64,000 bases of DNA from an uncultured Prevotellaceae bacterium (GTDB lineage: Bacteria > Bacteroidota > Bacteroidia > Bacteroidales > Bacteroidaceae). Below the pieces are notes generated by a model. That model saw nothing but the letters and a program-made list of their open reading frames with translations. It ran no database searches and was not told the DNA's origin. The stretch covers positions 62,001 through 126,000 of the forward strand of contig CASFNA010000016.1 of assembly GCA_949295905.1 (NCBI GenBank), given 5' to 3'. Below, piece after piece: positions 56,453 to 64,000 of the stretch. The translations under genes and the position numbers were made by a program. Each line of letters starts with the position of its first letter. Position 1 is the first letter of the stretch.

Positions 56453-59074
56453 ATGATGACAGCTAACGAAATCCGTGAATCTTTCAAGAAGTTTTTTGAA
56501 CAGAAAGGACACAAGATAGTGCCGTCCGCCCCGATGGTGGTGAAGGACGACCCAACGCTGATGTTCACCAACGCTGGAATGAACCAGTGGAAGGACATCA
56601 TCCTCGGCACGCGCGACCCCGAGCCGCGACGCCGCGCCGACTCGCAGAAGTGCCTGCGCGTGAGCGGAAAGCACAACGACCTTGAAGAGGTGGGTCACGA
56701 TACGTACCACCACACCATGTTCGAGATGCTTGGCAACTGGAGCTTCGGCGACTACTTCAAGGAAGGAGCGATTGACATGGCTTGGGAATACCTTGTAGAC
56801 GTGCTCCACCTTGACCCAAACGACTTGTATGTTACAGTGTTTGAAGGCTCTCCCGAGGAGCATCTCGAGCGCGACGACGAGGCCGCCTCATACTGGGCGA
56901 AGCACGTGCCGGCCGACCATATAATCAACGGAAGCAAGCATGACAACTTCTGGGAGATGGGCGACACGGGGCCATGCGGCCCCTGTTCGGAAATCCATCT
57001 TGACTCGCGTACGCCCGAAGAGAAGGCCAAGGTGCCCGGACGCGAACTGGTGAACAAGGACGACCCGCAGGTGATTGAAATCTGGAACCTCGTCTTCATG
57101 CAGTACAACCGCAAGGCGGACGGCTCGCTCGAGAAGCTGTCGATGAACGTTATCGACACCGGAATGGGCTTCGAGCGCCTTGTACGCGCCCTGCAAGGCA
57201 AGCATTCAAACTATGATACCGACATATTCCAGCCCGTAATCAAGGAAATATCGCGCCTCTCGGGCAAGCAGTACGGGCAGGACGAGCCTACGGACGTGGC
57301 CATGCGCGTAGTGGCCGACCACCTGCGCGCCGTCGCCTTCTCGATAGCCGACGGCCAGCTGCCCGGCAATGCCAAGGCCGGATACGTAATCCGCCGCATC
57401 CTGCGCCGCGCAGTGCGTTACGCATATACCTTCCTCGGACAGAAGGACGCGTTCATGTTCAAGCTCGTGCCGACGCTCGTGCATGAGATGGGAGCGGCTT
57501 ATCCAGAGCTTGAAGCACAGCGCGAGCTTATCACCAAGGTGATTAAGGAGGAGGAAGACTCCTTCCTGCGTACCCTCTCAAACGGCATCAACATGCTCAA
57601 CGAGGCCATGGACGAGGTGAAGAAGGCCGGCAAGAGCGAGCTTGACGGCGCAAAGGCGTTCCGCCTGTTCGACACTTACGGCTTCCCGCTCGACCTTACC
57701 GAGCTTATATGCCGCGAGAACGGACTGGCCGTTGACGAAAAGCAGTTTGACGAGGAGATGCAGAAGCAGAAGGCGCGCGCCCGCAACGCCGCAGCAGTGG
57801 AGAACAGCGACTGGGTTGAGTTGCGCCAAGGCGAACAGGCATTTGTTGGCTACGACTACACCGAATACGAGTGCCACATACTCCGCTACCGCAAGGTTAC
57901 GCAGAAGAAAAACACCTTCTACGAGCTTGTGCTCGACAATACGCCCTTCTACGGAGAAATGGGCGGACAGGTAGGCGACTGCGGCGTGCTGGTAAGCGAG
58001 AACGAGACGGTTGACATAATAGACACGAAGCGCGAGAACAACCAGTCTGTACACATAGTGAAAGCACTGCCCAAGCAGCCCGAAGCCGACTTCATGGCAT
58101 GCGTGGACACCGACAAGCGCGAGGCAAGCGCGGCCAACCACACGGCCACCCACTTGCTTGACTACGCGCTGAAGCAGGTGCTCGGCGACCACGTTGAGCA
58201 GAAAGGCTCATACGTTTCGCCCGATACGCTGCGCTTTGACTTCTCCCATTTCCAAAAGGTAAGTGACGAGGAAATACGCCAGGTGGAGCGTATCGTCAAC
58301 GACATGATACGCCAGGACATCCCTCTCGACGAGCACCGCGACCTGCCTTTGGCCGAGGCCAAGAAGATGGGAGCCATCGCCCTGTTCGGCGAAAAGTACG
58401 GCGACAAGGTGCGTGTGGTGCGCTTCGGCCCCAGCGTCGAGTTCTGCGGCGGCATCCATGCACAGTCAACCGGCCGCATAGGCATGCTCAAGATTGTATC
58501 GGAGAGCAGCGTGGCGGCAGGCGTGCGCCGTATAGAGGCCAAGACGGGAAAGGAATGCGAGGAGCTGCTTTACCATCTTGAAGACATCAACAGGGCCATC
58601 GCCAGCCTGTTCAACAATGCCAAAGACCTGAAGGGAGTCATCGAGAAATACATTGAGGAGCACGACTCTATGAGGAAACGCATAGAGCAATATCAGGCCG
58701 AAGCCGTAGAGCGCACCAAGGACAAGCTGCTGTCGCAGGCGCGCTTGGTCAACGGCGTGAAGGTTGTTACGGCCGTAATGCCGATGAAGCAAGACATGGC
58801 CAAGGACCTGGCGTTCAAACTTCGTGCTGCAAGTCAGGAGCATCTGTTGTGCGTCATAGGCAGCGTTTTCGAAGGAAGGCCTACACTTAGCGTGATGATT
58901 AGCGACGACCTCGTGGCCGACCACGGGTTGAACGCAGGCCAGATGGTGCGCGAGGCGGCCAAGCTTATCCAGGGTGGAGGCGGCGGACAGCCTCACTTCG
59001 CCACCGCAGGAGGCAAGAACGTCGACGGGCTTTCGGCCGCAGTGGACAAGGTTGTGGAACTGGCCAACCTGTAA
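56453..59074 (+). CDS. alaS: Alanyl-tRNA synthetase
   Basis: The 873-residue protein has the class II core ([54 protein letters not shown], and the motif 3 region). The central helical domain includes [20 protein letters not shown]. The editing domain has the zinc-binding H-x-x-x-H of [12 protein letters not shown] and a C-terminal [13 protein letters not shown]. The C-Ala domain ends [14 protein letters not shown]. It charges tRNA(Ala) and hydrolyses mischarged Ser and Gly. The length is normal for the enzyme. It has its own promoter and a strong terminator. Confidence 0.97.
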   Translation: MMTANEIRESFKKFFEQKGHKIVPSAPMVVKDDPTLMFTNAGMNQWKDIILGTRDPEPRRRADSQKCLRVSGKHNDLEEVGHDTYHHTMFEMLGNWSFGDYFKEGAIDMAWEYLVDVLHLDPNDLYVTVFEGSPEEHLERDDEAASYWAKHVPADHIINGSKHDNFWEMGDTGPCGPCSEIHLDSRTPEEKAKVPGRELVNKDDPQVIEIWNLVFMQYNRKADGSLEKLSMNVIDTGMGFERLVRALQGKHSNYDTDIFQPVIKEISRLSGKQYGQDEPTDVAMRVVADHLRAVAFSIADGQLPGNAKAGYVIRRILRRAVRYAYTFLGQKDAFMFKLVPTLVHEMGAAYPELEAQRELITKVIKEEEDSFLRTLSNGINMLNEAMDEVKKAGKSELDGAKAFRLFDTYGFPLDLTELICRENGLAVDEKQFDEEMQKQKARARNAAAVENSDWVELRQGEQAFVGYDYTEYECHILRYRKVTQKKNTFYELVLDNTPFYGEMGGQVGDCGVLVSENETVDIIDTKRENNQSVHIVKALPKQPEADFMACVDTDKREASAANHTATHLLDYALKQVLGDHVEQKGSYVSPDTLRFDFSHFQKVSDEEIRQVERIVNDMIRQDIPLDEHRDLPLAEAKKMGAIALFGEKYGDKVRVVRFGPSVEFCGGIHAQSTGRIGMLKIVSESSVAAGVRRIEAKTGKECEELLYHLEDINRAIASLFNNAKDLKGVIEKYIEEHDSMRKRIEQYQAEAVERTKDKLLSQARLVNGVKVVTAVMPMKQDMAKDLAFKLRAASQEHLLCVIGSVFEGRPTLSVMISDDLVADHGLNAGQMVREAAKLIQGGGGGQPHFATAGGKNVDGLSAAVDKVVELANL

Positions 59075-59085
59075 TCAGCATACAG

Positions 59086-59116
59086 CCGGCAAGCGAAAAG
59101 CTTGCCGGTTTTTTTT
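59086..59116 (+). terminator. alaS terminator
   Basis: CCGGCAAGC (59086-59094) pairs with GCTTGCCGG (59100-59108), followed by eight T. Confidence 0.9.
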
Positions 59117-59246
59117 GACCGGTTAATCATGAAATACGACCGGATAACCACACATGCGTGCGTGGTACTCCATTGCGCCTGAAACCATACTTGCATTTGT
59201 CATGATATATGGTTATTTTTGCATGTGACATTTGCATTTGAAAGCA

Positions 59247-59495
59247 ATGAAGGGACGTAAACCAGCGCGGCGATACGGCGGAAAGGTTGAAATCGGTTCT
59301 GTTATAAGGGACAGGTTGAAAGAGACTAAGCATTCGGTTGTTTGGTTTGCCAAGCAGTTGGAGTGCAGCCGTACAAATGTTTATAAGATTTTCGCCAAGC
59401 AGGCGATGAGTACCGAAGAGCTTTTCAAGATTTCCGAGGTGCTTGAATACGACTTCTTCAAGATATACAGTAGCCGACTGGACTTAGATAAATAG
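59247..59495 (+). CDS. XRE-type helix-turn-helix regulator
   Basis: The 82-residue protein has an HTH of the Cro/CI type: IGSVIRDRLKETKHSVVWFAKQLECSRTNVYKIFAKQAMSTEELFKISEVLEYDFF. This form, with SRTNVYKIF as recognition helix, is common as a small stand-alone regulator in Bacteroidales. Its role is unknown. I start at the ATG at 59247; a TTG five codons earlier is possible. It is preceded by an AT-rich stretch with TTATTTTTG near 59212-59220. No neighbouring gene on the same transcript suggests a target. Confidence 0.87.
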   Translation: MKGRKPARRYGGKVEIGSVIRDRLKETKHSVVWFAKQLECSRTNVYKIFAKQAMSTEELFKISEVLEYDFFKIYSSRLDLDK

Positions 59496-59685
59496 ACAAG
59501 AGATTTCTTAAACTTTCACATGACAACCGACACAATGACTTGGAATGCTTCTGGGATAGTGTTCTCAGGGGCATTCTTTTTTTGCCGTCACGCAGGCGTA
59601 TGACAGGCTCCGGGCTTGCGGTATGCCTGATGTTTTCGTGCGGTTTTCATGCAGTTGGAATAACGGTTGCTCCGTACAGTGTTGC

Positions 59686-59773
59686 GAAAGGCCGTCTTTT
59701 GTACGCTAAAAGGTCGTCTTTTACAATGCGAAAGACGGTCTTTTGCATTGTGATTGGCGGCAAATTGGAATAA
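59686..59773. repeat. 22-bp repeat array A13 (3 units plus one degenerate)
   Basis: Units start at 59686, 59708, 59730 and, weakly, 59752. A TAACGGTTGCTCCGTACAG motif lies at 59661-59679. The rest of the gap 59496-59841 shows no gene; short frames there have no recognisable protein. Confidence 0.85.
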
Positions 59774-59841
59774 GCTTTGTTGGAAGCCGTGCAGGTTCTG
59801 GTGGCAGTCCGTGTCTTTGTGTGTCTGCAATTGCCGTAATG

Positions 59842-60489
59842 TCAGGGATTTGCAGGTGTCATGGAGGCAAGCATCTTGTTGAAAACGTCAGGCGTTACGA
59901 TGCGCCCTTTGGGTGTCCTTACGGTTGGGAATGCGGCAAAGTATTCGTCGCTTGATACATGCCAGGAATGTCGTTCTACATTTTCAGAAAGCCTGACAGC
60001 TTTGTCTATCATCTTTACATACCGTGGGCTTACCACCGAAAGCAGCCTTTTCCCGTCCTTCATGGCTACTGCCAGTACAATCCTTTGCCGTTTCCTGCTC
60101 TTTACGGATGCGGATTTTGCCATGCCGGCCACTTTCGCCGACACGCTGATTTGCCATCCGTCGGCGTTTATCCTCTGCATCTCGCGGCGGAATACGGTGC
60201 CGTGTGGCGACGTGTCTTTTATCTTTCCAAACACGATGTAAAGGTGAATCATCTCATGCAGCAGCACGCTTTTAAAGCAAATCTCGTCGGCGTCATAATA
60301 GTTGCTTATGCGTATCGTGTAGCCGCAGGGCTGTTTCGCCAGCAGTCTGCGCCTGTATCGCCACGTAAGCGAGCCGAGGCGCGTGCGCGACTTGCCCGCC
60401 GCCAATGTCGGAATAGGCAGATGTCCGCCGAAATACTTTTGGTTGAACAGCGTGAACCAGGCTGTGAGCGTGTCAGTGTCTACCTGCAT
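59842..60489 (-). CDS. SprT-like metallopeptidase-fold protein
   Basis: The 215-residue protein has the SprT zinc-metallopeptidase core: LFNQKYFGGHLPIPTLAAGKSRTRLGSLTWRYRR, then VLLHEMIHLYIVFG (the H-E-x-x-H motif) and a third ligand region DTSPHGTVFRREMQRIN. The family includes eukaryotic Spartan, which cuts DNA-protein cross-links. The C-terminal part (VKSRKRQRIVLAVAMKDGKRLL and PTVRTPKGRIVTPDVFNKML) is specific to Bacteroidetes members. It is cytoplasmic. It lies downstream of recA on the same strand, separated by a word-repeat hairpin; a joint role in DNA repair is possible. Confidence 0.9.
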   Translation of the reverse strand: MQVDTDTLTAWFTLFNQKYFGGHLPIPTLAAGKSRTRLGSLTWRYRRRLLAKQPCGYTIRISNYYDADEICFKSVLLHEMIHLYIVFGKIKDTSPHGTVFRREMQRINADGWQISVSAKVAGMAKSASVKSRKRQRIVLAVAMKDGKRLLSVVSPRYVKMIDKAVRLSENVERHSWHVSSDEYFAAFPTVRTPKGRIVTPDVFNKMLASMTPANP

Positions 60490-60499
60490 CTTTATAAAG

Positions 60500-60595
60500 T
60501 TGAGAAAGTGAGAGGGTGAGAAGGTGAGGCTTTTAAATAATTATTCTTACAGAAAAATGTCTCACCTTCTCACCCTCTCACCTTCTCACTTTTTT
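60500..60595. repeat. Word-repeat hairpin (GGTGAGAAAGTGAGAGG type) between recA and the SprT-like gene
   Basis: TGAGAAAGTGAGAGGGTGAG (60501-60520) and further words face CTCACCTTCTCACCCTCTCA (60561-60580), followed by TTTTTT. It is a strong hairpin after recA on the minus strand and could terminate transcription. Confidence 0.8.
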
Positions 60596-61628
60596 AATAT
60601 TCCTGCTTGTCGGAGATGGCCTGCATGATTTGCGCTTCTATCTCCTCGCACAGTTCGGGGTTGTCTTTCAGCAGCGTCTTGGTGGCATCTCGGCCTTGTG
60701 CGAGCTTGCTTCCCTGGTATGAGAACCACGAGCCGCTCTTCTGTATGATGCCGTACTCCACGCCGAGGTCAACCAGTTCGCCAACTTTGGATATGCCTTC
60801 GCCGAATGTGATTTCGAACTCCGCCTTGCGGAACGGCGGCGCAACCTTGTTCTTCACTACCTTCACGCGCACCTGGTTGCCTATAACCTGGTCGCCGTCC
60901 TTTATGCTCGTGACGCGGCGTATGTCGAGACGCACGCTCGCGTAGAACTTCAAAGCATTGCCGCCGGTAGTCGTTTCGGGATTGCCGAACATCACCCCGA
61001 TTTTCTCGCGCAGCTGGTTGATGAAAATGCAGGTGGTGTTTGTCTTGCTTATTGTCGATGTAAGCTTGCGCAGGGCCTGGCTCATCAGGCGCGCCTGGAG
61101 GCCTACCTTGTTGTCGCCCATGTCTCCCTCAATCTCGGCTTTCGGCGTAAGGGCGGCCACGGAGTCAACCACGAGGATGTCGATGGCTGACGAACGTATC
61201 AGCTGGTCGGCTATCTCGAGTGCCTGTTCGCCGTTGTCGGGCTGCGATATGAGCAGGTTTTCAACATCGACTCCCAGCTTTGCGGCGTAGAAGCGGTCGA
61301 AGGCGTGCTCCGCATCGATGAACGCCGCTATGCCGCCGGCCTTCTGCGCCTCGGCTATTGCATGTATCGCGAGCGTTGTCTTGCCGCTGCTCTCCGGGCC
61401 GTAGATTTCAATTATCCTGCCGCGCGGGTATCCGCCAACTCCCAGTGCGGCGTTGAGGCCGATGCTGCCGGTAGGGATTACCTCGACGGCTTCTATGCTC
61501 TCGTCGCCCAGCTTCATTATGGAGCCTTTGCCAAAGTCTTTCTCTATCTTGGCCATTGCGGCCTGGAGGGCTTTCAGTTTGCCCTCCTGCAAGTTAATGT
61601 CGGCCGCGTTTTCCTTGTCTTTTGCCAT
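60594..61628 (-). CDS. recA: RecA recombinase
   Basis: The 344-residue protein has the complete RecA core: [15 protein letters not shown], Walker [20 protein letters not shown], the FIDAEHAFD and [22 protein letters not shown] blocks, loop L2 [36 protein letters not shown], and a C-terminal domain ending ISDKQEY. It drives homologous recombination and repair. I start at the ATG at 61628 ([22 protein letters not shown]); the 22 codons upstream come from word-repeat sequence. No LexA-like box is evident to me in the short upstream region, which is itself made of word repeats. Confidence 0.97.
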   Translation of the reverse strand: MAKDKENAADINLQEGKLKALQAAMAKIEKDFGKGSIMKLGDESIEAVEVIPTGSIGLNAALGVGGYPRGRIIEIYGPESSGKTTLAIHAIAEAQKAGGIAAFIDAEHAFDRFYAAKLGVDVENLLISQPDNGEQALEIADQLIRSSAIDILVVDSVAALTPKAEIEGDMGDNKVGLQARLMSQALRKLTSTISKTNTTCIFINQLREKIGVMFGNPETTTGGNALKFYASVRLDIRRVTSIKDGDQVIGNQVRVKVVKNKVAPPFRKAEFEITFGEGISKVGELVDLGVEYGIIQKSGSWFSYQGSKLAQGRDATKTLLKDNPELCEEIEAQIMQAISDKQEY

Positions 61629-61630
61629 TA

Positions 61631-61735
61631 TTCGGAAGTTAAAGAAGTTATAGAAGTTAAAGGAGTTAAAGACAATGCCGTCATAACTCCGCATTCTTCC
61701 AATTATGAATTGTGCATTATGAATTATGAATTAGT
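61631..61735. repeat. Word repeats upstream of recA (GAAGTTAAAGAAGTTA and TTATGAATTGTGCATTATG types)
   Basis: Direct words GAAGTTAAAGAAGTTATAG (61635-61653) and CATTATGAATTATGAATTAG (61716-61735) of two different types occupy the whole recA upstream gap. The last word ends at the carboxynorspermidine dehydrogenase stop. Confidence 0.65.
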
Positions 61736-62973
61736 TAAAGTTCCAGGTCTCCGTCGAACACCTCGTGCCAAGGCAGACCTTGCTTGTTGAGCTGCTCCAT
61801 GAACGGGTCCGGGTCGAATTCTTCTACGTTCCACACGCCGGGCTTGCGCCACAGGCCCTTGAAGAACATCATCGCGCCTATCATCGCGGGCACGCCCGTA
61901 GTATAACTTACGCCCTGCATGCCGGTCTCCTTGTAGGCTTCCTGGTGCTTGCAGTTGTTATATATGTAATAGGTGCGTTCCTTTCCGTCCTTCAGTCCGC
62001 GTATGCGGCAACCTATGCTGGTCTCGCCGTCGTAGTTCTCGCCGAGGTCCTGCGGGTTGGGAAGCACGGCCTTGAGGAACTGCAAGGGCACGATTTTCAC
62101 CTTGGCGGTCTTTCCCGAGCCGTCGGCCAGCGGCGCTTCGTACTCCATTTCGTCGATGCGCGACATGCCGATGTTCTGTATAACGTCAAGGTAAGTGAGG
62201 TATTGCTGGCCGAAGGTCATCCAGAAGCGGGCCTGCTTGATGGTCGGATAGTTCTTTACGAGGCTCTCAAGCTCCTCGTGGTGCATGAGGTAACTCTCGC
62301 GCGGACCTATGTTGGGGTAGGTCAGGGGTTTGTGAACGGCGAGCGGTTCGGTCTCCAGCCACTGTCCGTCCTTGTAGTAAAGACCCTTCTGGGTGATTTC
62401 GCGAATGTTGATTTCAGGGTTGAAGTTGGTTGCGAAAGCCTTGTGGTGGTTGCCGGCGTTGCAGTCAACTATGTCGAGATACTGTATTTCATCGAAGTGG
62501 TGTTTTGCCGCGTAGGCGGTGTAAATGCCGCTCACGCCCGGGTCGAAGCCGCAACCCAGTATGGCGGTAAGCCCTGCCTGCTCGAATCTGTCCTTGTAAG
62601 CCCACTGCCAAGAATACTCGAAGTGGGCCTCGTCCTTCGGCTCGTAGTTGGCCGTGTCGAGGTAGTTGCATCCGCAGGCGAGGCACGCGTCCATGATGGT
62701 AAGGTCCTGGTAAGGCAGTGCGAGGTTGACTACCAGCTCGGGCTTGTAGTCGTTGAAGAGCGCCTTCAGCTGCTCCACGTCGTCCGCATCTACCTGCGCC
62801 GTGCGTATGGGCATGTCTATTCCTGCCTTGTGGATGGCGTCAACTATCTGGTCGCACTTCTCCTTGCGGCGGCTTGCTATCATGAATTCGGTGAACACGT
62901 CGGCGTTCTTGGCTATTTTGAACGCCGCTACGGTGGCTACGCCACCTGCGCCAATCATCAATACTTTTCCCAT
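61735..62973 (-). CDS. Carboxynorspermidine dehydrogenase (saccharopine dehydrogenase family)
   Basis: The 412-residue protein starts GKVLMIGAGGVATVAAFKIAKN, a Rossmann nucleotide-binding motif. It carries IASRRKEKCDQIVDAI, LVVNLALPYQDLTIMDACLACGCNYLDTANYEPKDEAHFEY and AILGCGFDPGVSGIYTAY, the signature of the saccharopine-dehydrogenase-like polyamine enzymes. The C-terminal half has GCRIRGLKDGKERTYYIYNNCKHQEAYKETGMQGVSYTTGVPAMIGAMM. It condenses aspartate semialdehyde with a diamine to give carboxy(nor)spermidine, the step before decarboxylation to (nor)spermidine. The decarboxylase gene is not in this window. It is on the same strand as recA but separated by word repeats. Confidence 0.92.
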   Translation of the reverse strand: MGKVLMIGAGGVATVAAFKIAKNADVFTEFMIASRRKEKCDQIVDAIHKAGIDMPIRTAQVDADDVEQLKALFNDYKPELVVNLALPYQDLTIMDACLACGCNYLDTANYEPKDEAHFEYSWQWAYKDRFEQAGLTAILGCGFDPGVSGIYTAYAAKHHFDEIQYLDIVDCNAGNHHKAFATNFNPEINIREITQKGLYYKDGQWLETEPLAVHKPLTYPNIGPRESYLMHHEELESLVKNYPTIKQARFWMTFGQQYLTYLDVIQNIGMSRIDEMEYEAPLADGSGKTAKVKIVPLQFLKAVLPNPQDLGENYDGETSIGCRIRGLKDGKERTYYIYNNCKHQEAYKETGMQGVSYTTGVPAMIGAMMFFKGLWRKPGVWNVEEFDPDPFMEQLNKQGLPWHEVFDGDLEL

Positions 62974-62991
62974 TGTCGTGATATTTTCCGA

Positions 62992-63090
62992 AGCCCCTCC
63001 TCACCTCCCCAGTGGGGAGGAACAGGCTACCTTTAATTCATTGGTTATACTAATTTGCGCCCCTTCCCATGGGGAGGATGGGTGGGGCTT
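62992..63090. repeat. GC-rich inverted repeat R4
   Basis: It opens AAGCCCCTCCTCACCTCC and closes GGGGAGGATGGGTGGGGCTT, with imperfect arms around a loop of about 40 bp. Its last two bases, TT at 63089-63090, form part of the stop codon of the DUF6621 gene on the minus strand. Confidence 0.85.
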
Positions 63091-63685
63091 ATTCCTTCAG
63101 CTCTTCCGCGCGTATGCCGAGGGCGCTCATGAGCGAGTAGCCCAGTATTTCCTGACGGAAATTGCCGCCCGGCATGGGCTGCATGGCGAATACGGTGATG
63201 CGCTTGTCGTCGTCCGCGCGGCGCAGGGTATGCCGCACCGCGTCGTACATCGGGCCGTCGTCGGGCACTACCATGATGCGCTTCACCTCCTTGCGGCTGC
63301 ACGCGGCGGCCAGAACCTCGCACACAAGGTCGTCCTTGCTCACCATGCTTTCCACGGGCAGTGAGCTTATGGTGAACTCGCCAAGGTTGTCCTTGAAAGC
63401 CTTGCCGTCAAGCTCGGTGTCGTAGACGGACGGCTTGAAGTTGTCCATACGGCCGTGCGCCTTGTCGTGTATGAGCACCACTTGCGTCTGCTCCTCGCCT
63501 TCGCGCACGCCGCCGTCAAGGGCCACGCAGTCAAGCCACCGCGCCATGTCGGCCTGCGGTATGCGGCGCATGAGCATGCGCTCGAAGTTCACTATCAGGT
63601 CGAACGCCACGCGGTCTACATGGTCGGCGTCGGCTATTATGATGTTCTCGCACCACTGTGTGGCGGTTGTCCAATCGCTGTTCAT
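63089..63685 (-). CDS. DUF6621 family protein
   Basis: The 198-residue cytoplasmic protein starts MNSDWTTATQWCENIIIADADHVDRVAFDLIVNFERML and contains DMARWLDCVALDGGVRE, QTQVVLIHDKA and KRIMVVPDDGPMYDAVRHTLR. I assign it to DUF6621, a Bacteroidales family of unknown function, on the strength of these blocks; the alternating strand-helix pattern would fit a small Rossmann-like fold. No catalytic motif is evident. Its stop is provided by repeat R4. It is probably transcribed on its own from the region before 63700. Confidence 0.8.
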   Translation of the reverse strand: MNSDWTTATQWCENIIIADADHVDRVAFDLIVNFERMLMRRIPQADMARWLDCVALDGGVREGEEQTQVVLIHDKAHGRMDNFKPSVYDTELDGKAFKDNLGEFTISSLPVESMVSKDDLVCEVLAAACSRKEVKRIMVVPDDGPMYDAVRHTLRRADDDKRITVFAMQPMPGGNFRQEILGYSLMSALGIRAEELKE

Positions 63686-63953
63686 GTATGCAAACTTACT
63701 AATTTTCCGCCTAACAAACGAACGTTTGGCGCAAAAAGCGGCAATTATTGCCGCACGGCAGGCCGCAGTTGTTTTGTGCCTGTAGATTTTAATGTTGACA
63801 TAATGTTACGTAAGGCGGTGTTTGTCTTGTCATTATGTCGTTTGGAAAATGCACGGGTTTCCGTCCGAAATAGAAAGACGGAAGGGTGGGGGATTGTCCT
63901 TTTTGTCGCTTCCGGCGGTTGGTTTTGTCCTGTTTTGCGGTCTGCATGTCTGC

Positions 63954-64000
63954 CAAAGGCCGCCTTTCGCCTTGTTGAAGACGGTCATAGGGTGCGTGAA
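63954..64000. repeat. 22-bp repeat array A14 (2 units, cut by the window end)
   Basis: Units start at 63954 (CCAAAGGCCGCCTTTCGCC) and 63976 (TGAAGACGGTCATAGGG), and a third would start at 63998 (GAA). Nothing else is evident in 63686-63953. Confidence 0.7.

Noticed and set aside
1-64000. tRNA, rRNA and known riboswitches
   Set aside because: I searched the gaps by eye for cloverleaf features (GGTTCRA arms, CCA ends) and for common riboswitch cores and found none I could support; a covariance-model search would be decisive.

Overview
The window is chromosomal DNA of a Bacteroidales bacterium, most likely Prevotella or another Prevotellaceae. The grounds are the T9SS protein SprA, a SusC/SusD pair, a ptb-buk butyrate module, an Etf/acyl-CoA dehydrogenase operon, DUF3822-rsmD synteny, the near absence of Shine-Dalgarno sequences, and recurring promoters of the Bacteroidetes type (TTTG, about 19 bp, then TAnnTTTG). 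I see no rRNA or tRNA gene, insertion sequence, prophage or CRISPR array.

Layout. 1-7.7 kb: 3' end of sprA, a winged-helix protein, a CorC/CNNM-CBS membrane protein and a GNAT enzyme. 8.2-10.4 kb: an accessory operon of a GNAT-like protein, an IbrA-like PAPS-reductase-fold protein and an IbrB-like ParB-fold protein. 10.5-13.6 kb: DUF418 and EamA membrane proteins, then a DUF3737 beta-helix protein. 13.8-23.1 kb: a locus that looks built for phosphate esters, with a PafA-like phosphatase, a calcineurin-GDPD fusion, an unknown secreted protein, SusD and SusC. 23.3-25.4 kb: butyrate kinase and phosphate butyryltransferase. 25.9-28.1 kb: a two-component system. 28.3-34 kb: rmuC, a RecD-like helicase, a pilin-like protein, DUF3822 and rsmD. 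34-39.7 kb: a small EamA protein, cupin/HxlR, nadB, a PH-domain protein and dacB. 40-44.2 kb: etfB, etfA and acyl-CoA dehydrogenase, interrupted by a decayed four-helix-bundle element. 44.4-49.8 kb: a META lipoprotein, then a TolC-HlyD-MFS efflux operon behind a possible leader peptide. 50-54 kb: two damaged tiny genes, dnaG and cardiolipin synthase. 54.4-56.2 kb: a HipB/HipS/HipT-like toxin-antitoxin operon with its operator. 56.4-64 kb: alaS, an XRE regulator, a SprT-like protein, recA, carboxynorspermidine dehydrogenase and a DUF6621 protein.

The most unusual content lies between genes. (1) Fourteen arrays of two to four units with a strict 22-bp period share a semi-palindromic core of the form AAAGGCCGYCTTT; several carry a TAAC...TGATAATCA motif on one side. 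(2) Four GC-rich inverted repeats begin AAGCCCC and end GGGGCTT; one lies in frame inside the helicase gene and adds about 29 codons. (3) A set of inverted repeats is built from short reiterated words, each locus with its own word. One of these brackets the four-helix-bundle gene, which suggests that the rest are empty relatives of it. Two copies of one such element end in the GTG start codons of rsmD and hipT. (4) There is one MITE-like element.

Functional links. The two-gene ptb-buk cluster and the Etf/acyl-CoA dehydrogenase operon could together serve the last steps of butyrate production, although the thiolase, hydroxybutyryl-CoA and crotonase steps are not in this window. The SusC/D-phosphoesterase locus could import and dephosphorylate glycerophosphodiesters or similar compounds. 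All functions are read from the sequence by eye; no database search was run.
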